Assembly: GCA_934667465.1 (NCBI GenBank)
Contig: CAKUMG010000189.1
Location: 1-8,704 of the forward strand
Length of the DNA: 8,704 nucleotides
Reading direction: 5' to 3'
DNA from: an uncultured Actinoplanes sp.
GTDB taxonomy: Bacteria; Actinomycetota; Actinomycetes; Mycobacteriales; Micromonosporaceae
Shown: piece by piece, positions 4,820-8,704 of the stretch
Layout: each line of letters opens with the position of its first letter
How positions within the stretch are numbered: position 1 is the first letter of the stretch
Position numbers and translations under genes: made by a program
The notes under the pieces: model-generated
Told to the model about the DNA's origin: nothing
Database searches by the model: none
The model's input: the letters and a program-made list of their open reading frames with translations, nothing else

Positions 4820-7546
4820 GTGTTTCAGTGGGCACTGCTCGGCAACCTCGTCATCGCGGCCGCCTACGCCGCGATCACGATGGCCATCCTGGTGCCCGTG
4901 GTGCGGGCGGGGCAGCTGCGCACCAACCGCCTTGCGCTGGCCACCTCGATGATCTTCTTCAGCTGCGCGGTCGGGCACGCGCTGCACGCCGGCATGTACT
5001 GGGAGGCCGCGTCGGCGCGGCACGACATGCACCTCGGCGACGGCTGGTCACTGTGGCCGCTGGCGGTGTGGGACCTGCTCACCGCCGCGGTCGGGGTCTA
5101 CTACTGGACGCTGCGGCGCAGCTACAAGCAGCTGCTCGGCGGCTCCGGGGCGCTGTTCCACGACCCGGGCGAGGAGCAGCGCCGCCACGAGATCGGCATG
5201 CGGGAGCAGGCCGAGGCCGAGCGCGACGCGCAGGCCGCGATGCTGCGGGCGGTGATCAGCAACAGTCAGTCGGCGATCTACGTCAAGGATCTCGACGGGC
5301 GCTACCTGCTGGCCAACGAGGCGTTCCAGCACACCTACCGCGCCACCGAGGCGCAGATCATCGGCCACACCGATCACGACCTGGACTTCGCGCAGGCCGA
5401 GGCGTGCCGCTCCTCCGACCGGCAGGCGCACGACGGGCCGCTGCACATCGACGAGATCGTCGAGATCGGCGGGCAGCGGCGGCTGTTCGAGACCAACAAG
5501 TTCCCGCTCTACGACGCCGACGGCACCCTGTACGCGGTCTGCGGCGTCTCCCTCGACGTCACCGAGCTGCGCGAGGCCACCGAGAACGCGGTGCGGGCCC
5601 GCGACGAGGCGCTCGCCGAGTCCAAGGTCAAGAGCGAGTTCCTGGCGACGATGAGCCACGAGATCCGTACCCCCATGAACGGGGTGCTGGGGCTGGCCAC
5701 CCTGCTGATGGGCACCGACCTGGACGCGACGCAGCACCGCTACGCGGCCGGGATCCACTCCGCCGGCAACGCGCTGCTCGGCGTCATCAACGACATCCTG
5801 GACTTCTCCAAGATCGAGGCCGGGAAGGTGATCCTGGACCCCGCCGACTTCGACCCGGGTGCGCTGCTGGCCGAGGCGGCGGCGCTGGTCGCGCCGGCCG
5901 CCGACGGCAAGGGCCTGACGGTGGTCACCCGCCGCGGCCCGCGACTGCCCCGCACCGTACGCGGTGACGGTGGCCGCGTCCGCCAGATCCTGCTCAACCT
6001 CGCGGGCAACGCCGTGAAGTTCACCGGCAAGGGCAGCGTGACCCTGCGCGCCGACCTGCACGAGGACACCCCGGACGGGCCCGTCGTGCGGTTCGAGGTG
6101 ACCGACACCGGCATCGGCATCGCGCCCGCCGACGCGCAGCGGCTGTTCGAACCGTTCACCCAGGCGGATGCGTCCACCACCCGCACGTACGGCGGGACCG
6201 GCCTGGGCCTGGCGATCAGCCGGCAGCTGACCGAGGCGATGGGCGGCACGCTCGGCGTCGACAGCGAACCCGGCCAGGGCTCCACGTTCTGGTGCGAGAT
6301 CCCGTTCGAGACCGCGCACGGCGAACCGGGCGACACCGCCCCCGACACCGGCGGGCTGCGCATCCTGGTCGTCGGCACCGGACCGGACCGGCCCCGCCTG
6401 CTCGAGGACCTGCGCCGCTGGCAGTTCACCGCCGCGGCCGCCGACACCGGCCCGGCCGCCATGTCGGCGCTGCGCGACGCCGCCGCGCACGGGCGCTCCT
6501 ACGACCTGCTGCTGCTGGACGCCGACCCCGGCGACGTGGACACCGCCGGGCTGGCCCGCGCCGTCGCCGCCGACGCCGCCGTGCCCGCCGTCCGGGTCGT
6601 GGTGCTCAACGAGAACCCGCCCGACGATCCGCGGGCGTTGACGACGTATCTGCCCAAGCCGGTGCACCGCTCCGCCCTGTACGACCTGCTGGCCCAGTGC
6701 CCGGCGGTCCCCGTACCGCAGGAACCGGTCCTGTCCGAGGCCGAACCGGGCAGCCTCGGCACCGTGCTGCTGGTCGAGGACAACGACATCAACCAGATGG
6801 TCGCCGTGGGGGTGCTGGCGGCGCTCGGCTACGCAGCCGACGTCGCCGGTGACGGCCGGCAGGCGTGCGACATGGCCGCCGCCCGCCACTACGACGCGAT
6901 CCTGATGGACTGCCGCATGCCGCGCATGGACGGCTTCACCGCCACCGGGCACCTGCGCCGCCGCGAGGAGCAGGGCGCCCCGCGCACCCCGATCATCGCG
7001 ATGACCGCCAGCGCGCTGGTCGCCGACCGGGACCGCTGCCTGGCCGCCGGCATGGACGACTACCTGTCGAAACCGGTCAACCCGGCGGAGCTGGCTCGCG
7101 CCCTGCGGCACTGGGTGCACGGCCGCCCGGTCGCCGACTCCCTGCCGCCGGCGCACCCGTCGTCGCACCTGTCGTCGGCGCCTCCGGCGGCGATCAAGGG
7201 CGACGACCCGATCGGGGTACGCCTCGGCGAGCTCGCCGGCGACCGCAGCGACCCGGAACTGGCGCTCGTGGACCGGCTCGTCGCGTCCTTCCTGCGCCGC
7301 GGCCCCAAGCACGTGGCGGCGCTGCGCGCAGCGACCGGAACCGGTCAGCTCGAGACCGTCGAGGAGCAGGCGCACAGCTTCAAGGGCGCGGCCGGCAACA
7401 TCGGGGCGGCGGGGCTGGCCGCGGTCTGCGCGGAGATCGAGGACGCCGCCCGGGCCGGCAGGCTGCCGCAGGACGAGACCCTGGACCGCCTGGACGACGA
7501 GCTGCGCTGGACGGAACAGCGGCTGCGGCTGGTGCGCAGTCATTGA
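4820..7546 (+). CDS. Hybrid sensor histidine kinase: ETR1-like membrane sensor, PAS, HisKA, HATPase, degenerate REC, REC, HPt
   Basis: 908 residues from GTG 4820 (AGG 5 nt upstream; GTG 4817 is an equal alternative). Three membrane helices (about 6-28, 38-60, 80-98) form a short sensor matching ethylene-receptor TM1-TM2: N9, Y16, I19, C49 and H53 align ungapped with ETR1 D25, Y32, I35, C65 and H69. A charged helix (114-141) joins a PAS domain (142-249, [17 protein letters not shown]). HisKA carries the phospho-acceptor H280 ([11 protein letters not shown]). The ATPase has an N-box ([10 protein letters not shown]397), DTGIGIA (D429) and [10 protein letters not shown] first receiver (about 513-630) keeps D567 and K613 but lost its acidic pair (VVGTGPDR). 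The second receiver (648 on) is complete: E653/D654, D697 and YLSKP. HPt H852 ([10 protein letters not shown]) ends the protein. A His-Asp-His relay runs inside one chain, with the final receiver outside the window. No clear promoter; upstream is the deletion scar. Confidence 0.93.
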   Translation: MFQWALLGNLVIAAAYAAITMAILVPVVRAGQLRTNRLALATSMIFFSCAVGHALHAGMYWEAASARHDMHLGDGWSLWPLAVWDLLTAAVGVYYWTLRRSYKQLLGGSGALFHDPGEEQRRHEIGMREQAEAERDAQAAMLRAVISNSQSAIYVKDLDGRYLLANEAFQHTYRATEAQIIGHTDHDLDFAQAEACRSSDRQAHDGPLHIDEIVEIGGQRRLFETNKFPLYDADGTLYAVCGVSLDVTELREATENAVRARDEALAESKVKSEFLATMSHEIRTPMNGVLGLATLLMGTDLDATQHRYAAGIHSAGNALLGVINDILDFSKIEAGKVILDPADFDPGALLAEAAALVAPAADGKGLTVVTRRGPRLPRTVRGDGGRVRQILLNLAGNAVKFTGKGSVTLRADLHEDTPDGPVVRFEVTDTGIGIAPADAQRLFEPFTQADASTTRTYGGTGLGLAISRQLTEAMGGTLGVDSEPGQGSTFWCEIPFETAHGEPGDTAPDTGGLRILVVGTGPDRPRLLEDLRRWQFTAAAADTGPAAMSALRDAAAHGRSYDLLLLDADPGDVDTAGLARAVAADAAVPAVRVVVLNENPPDDPRALTTYLPKPVHRSALYDLLAQCPAVPVPQEPVLSEAEPGSLGTVLLVEDNDINQMVAVGVLAALGYAADVAGDGRQACDMAAARHYDAILMDCRMPRMDGFTATGHLRRREEQGAPRTPIIAMTASALVADRDRCLAAGMDDYLSKPVNPAELARALRHWVHGRPVADSLPPAHPSSHLSSAPPAAIKGDDPIGVRLGELAGDRSDPELALVDRLVASFLRRGPKHVAALRAATGTGQLETVEEQAHSFKGAAGNIGAAGLAAVCAEIEDAARAGRLPQDETLDRLDDELRWTEQRLRLVRSH

Positions 7547-7566
7547 CTTCCCTGCCCGGCCACTAT

Positions 7567-7582
7567 CGGGCGGTTACGCCCG
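7567..7582 (+). terminator. Hairpin downstream of the kinase gene
   Basis: CGGGCG (7567-7572), loop GTTA, CGCCCG (7577-7582): a perfect 6-bp stem 20 nt after the kinase stop. A wider pairing, CCCGGC (about 7556-7561) with GCCGGG (about 7598-7603), could enclose it. No U-tract. It also covers the putative -35 of the next gene, so either role is possible. Confidence 0.4.
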
Positions 7583-7595
7583 GAAATGGGGGTAG
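7572..7595 (+). promoter_or_regulatory. Candidate SigB/SigF-type stress promoter for the PRC-barrel gene
   Basis: GGTTAC (7572-7577), then 12 nt, then GGGTAG (7590-7595), resembling the GTTT/GGGTA -35/-10 boxes of the general-stress sigma factors SigB (Bacillus, Streptomyces) and SigF (mycobacteria). It lies about 41 nt before the PRC-barrel start. A single match by eye; the -35 is imperfect and the spacer is at the short end. Confidence 0.4.
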
Positions 7596-7636
7596 GCGCC
7601 GGGGACTGTTCCATCACCACGACACGGGGGTCGACC

Positions 7637-8083
7637 ATGAGAGGAACGAAGAGTCCCAACGGATCCACCATCGCCGCGTCACTGATCAAGCTGAGCGACA
7701 GCGACCGGATGATCTCCGATCCGGCCGCCGACATCCGCGGCCGCCGGGTGCACGACCGCGACGACGAGGACCTGGGCCGGATCGCGGACCTGCTCATCGA
7801 CGCCGACCGGGGCAAGGTTCACATGTTGCTGGTCGAGCACGGCGGCATCCTCGGCCTCGGCGCCACTGCCTCCTTCCTGCCCGTCGAGGCCGTCACCCGG
7901 ATCGAGGCCGACGTCGTGTACGTCGGTGAGCCACGCGAGCGCATCGCCGGTGCGCCCCGGTACGACCCGGACCTGGTGGACGCGAACGAGTACTACGAGG
8001 AGCTGTACCGGCACTACGGGTACATGCCGTACTTGGGTGCGGGGTTCATCTATCCGACGGGCTACCCGTACGACCGGACGTAG
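7637..8083 (+). CDS. PRC-barrel domain protein
   Basis: 148 residues from ATG 7637, with GGGGG 6 nt upstream; an in-frame ATG at 7586 is less likely because no such site precedes it and it overlaps the promoter-like element. Residues 28-97 form a PRC-barrel: DIRGRRVHDRDDEDLGRIADL, DADRGKVHMLLVEHGG, LGATASFLPVEAVTRIEADVVYV. This small beta-barrel fold occurs in ribosome-maturation protein RimM and in many stand-alone actinobacterial proteins of unknown, often stress-related, role. The last 40 residues are unusually aromatic (10 Tyr, for example EYYEELYRHYGYMPY) and may be a partner-binding tail. No signal peptide or membrane segment is seen. Family certain, function unknown. Confidence 0.88.
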   Translation: MRGTKSPNGSTIAASLIKLSDSDRMISDPAADIRGRRVHDRDDEDLGRIADLLIDADRGKVHMLLVEHGGILGLGATASFLPVEAVTRIEADVVYVGEPRERIAGAPRYDPDLVDANEYYEELYRHYGYMPYLGAGFIYPTGYPYDRT

Positions 8084-8151
8084 GGCCTGTTTTCGCTGAC
8101 CGGGGTGCGCGGTCGCGGCGTGGGTGACGCGGGAGTGTCGGGGGGCCGGGT

Positions 8152-8157
8152 TAGAGT
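8152..8157 (+). promoter_or_regulatory. Putative -10 box (TAGAGT), near-leaderless start
   Basis: TAGAGT matches the actinobacterial TANNNT -10 and ends 9 nt before the ATG at 8167, so the transcript would start at or within about 3 nt of the start codon. No -35 at normal spacing (a GTGACG at 8124-8129 is 22 nt away). No strong ribosome site precedes the ATG, consistent with leaderless translation. The 84-nt gap 8084-8166 otherwise holds only a 5-bp inverted repeat (GACCG 8098-8102 / CGGTC 8110-8114). Confidence 0.45.
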
Positions 8158-8166
8158 CGGGGCGCG

Positions 8167-8704
8167 ATGGCTGACGACGATCTTTCCCCCGAGGTTTCCG
8201 AACGCCGGTCCGTGCCGAAACAGGCGGGCCTGAGCGGGTCCGCCGACGGCGCCGCGGGCGGGTCCGTGGATGGTGCCGCGGGCGGCGCTGCAGGTGGGTT
8301 CGGGGTGGTGCTCGACGAGGACGGGCGGGCCGTGGAGACGCGGCCGTGCGCGCACTGCGGGCGGCCCGTGCCGCAGCGGGCGTCGGCGGGGCGGCCGTTC
8401 CGGTACTGCCGCGACAACGACGGGGAGTGCCAGCGGGCGTCGCGCAACGTGCGGATGCGGCACCGCTCGTCGCCGGGGCTGGCCGGGCAGGTGGCCCGCA
8501 CGTGGGAGGTCGTGGAGCGGCTCGACCAGCTGGCCGGCACGCTCAGCGAGGCCCTGCACGCCGAGATGTCCCCGGCCGGGGTGGAGCGGCAGGTGGCCGA
8601 GGTGCGGGTGGAGACGTCCCGGCTGGTCGCGGCCGCGCACACCGAGCGCGACGACGCCCGCCGGGAGGCCGACCGGGCCGCCGAGGCGACCGCCGCCGCC
8701 GTGC
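8167..8704 (+). CDS. Four-cysteine zinc-motif / coiled-coil protein, unknown function (N-terminal part)
   Basis: Open to the window end; 179 residues visible from ATG 8167. Residues 1-46 are acidic then Gly/Ala/Ser-rich and disordered, with a duplicated GS-DGAAG unit. Residues 61-88 contain C61-X2-C64-X16-C81-X6-C88 (CAHCGRPV, FRYCRDNDGEC), a zinc-ribbon-like motif, followed by a basic stretch RASRNVRMRHR. From about residue 105 it is a continuous charged helix (TWEVVERLDQLAGTLSEAL, then VERQVAEVRVETSRL and TERDDARREADRAAEATAA), predicted coiled coil. The arrangement suggests a DNA- or RNA-binding head on a long coiled coil, perhaps KfrA-like, but no family is recognised with confidence. The opposite strand also has long open frames here (8062-8642), which are GC-driven shadows: this + frame carries the Cys motif and heptad pattern. 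Confidence 0.75.
   Translation, partial: MADDDLSPEVSERRSVPKQAGLSGSADGAAGGSVDGAAGGAAGGFGVVLDEDGRAVETRPCAHCGRPVPQRASAGRPFRYCRDNDGECQRASRNVRMRHRSSPGLAGQVARTWEVVERLDQLAGTLSEALHAEMSPAGVERQVAEVRVETSRLVAAAHTERDDARREADRAAEATAAAV
8236..8283 (+). repeat. Two tandem 24-nt repeats in the coding sequence
   Basis: Copies at 8236-8259 and 8260-8283 agree at 20 of 24 positions and encode GSADGAAG and GSVDGAAG; a decayed partial third unit (GAAGG) follows. This is an in-frame expansion in the disordered N-terminal region. Confidence 0.7.

Noticed and set aside
5048..7543. An 831-codon open frame on the minus strand opposite the hybrid kinase
   Set aside because: GC-rich shadow: its translation is repetitive Arg/Gly/Val/Gln-His with no domain, while the + frame encodes complete kinase motifs.
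8062..8642. Two minus-strand open frames of 163 and 192 codons at the right edge
   Set aside because: Pro/Arg/His-rich low-complexity translations; the + strand frame there has a Cys motif, a coiled coil and a good -10 box.
1..8704. CRISPR array, tRNA/rRNA, transposase, integrase or phage genes
   Set aside because: None seen on either strand; the short repeats present are a local 15-nt duplication and a 24-nt coding repeat, not spaced arrays.

Overview
The window is about 70% or more GC, with coding third positions almost all G or C, GTG/TTG starts, and factor-independent hairpins mostly lacking U-tracts. This is a high-GC actinomycete. The gene styles (Old Yellow Enzyme of the GALFLANPDL type, YedI/DUF808 protein, PAS hybrid kinase with a short membrane sensor) would suit the Micromonosporaceae, for example an Actinoplanes relative, but that placement is inference.

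Layout, left to right. (1) 1-468 (+): 3' end of a flavin-dependent alkene reductase (OYE family), meeting head-on a (-) strand YedI/DUF808 membrane protein (567-1757) across a perfect 18-bp bidirectional terminator hairpin. (2) 1970-4286: a compact resistance-type cassette. A TetR repressor (-) is divergent from a virginiamycin B lyase homologue (vgb, +), with a near-palindromic operator filling the 41-bp gap. A VOC/bleomycin-resistance-like protein with an added helical C-terminal domain follows vgb. The lyase keeps every residue I can match to the Staphylococcus aureus Vgb active site. (3) 4283-4784: a deletion scar. The 3' remnant of a Gfo/Idh/MocA oxidoreductase (-) abuts the 3' remnant of an AraC regulator (+), as if one deletion removed both 5' halves and the shared promoter of a divergent pair. 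(4) 4820-7546: a 908-residue hybrid histidine kinase (PAS-HisKA-HATPase-degenerate REC-REC-HPt). Its three-helix membrane domain aligns without gaps to the first two helices of the plant ethylene receptor ETR1, including the Cys and His used for copper binding. (5) 7637-8083: a PRC-barrel protein behind a possible SigB-type stress promoter. (6) 8167-end: the start of a four-cysteine zinc-motif/coiled-coil protein of unknown function, cut by the window edge.

The two most interesting items are the ETR1-like sensor on the hybrid kinase and the self-contained TetR/Vgb/VOC cassette. The kinase carries its own receiver and HPt, with no adjacent response regulator, so its output partner is outside the window. 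No tRNA, rRNA, CRISPR array, transposase or integrase was seen. All family calls are from reading the translations; no database search was run.
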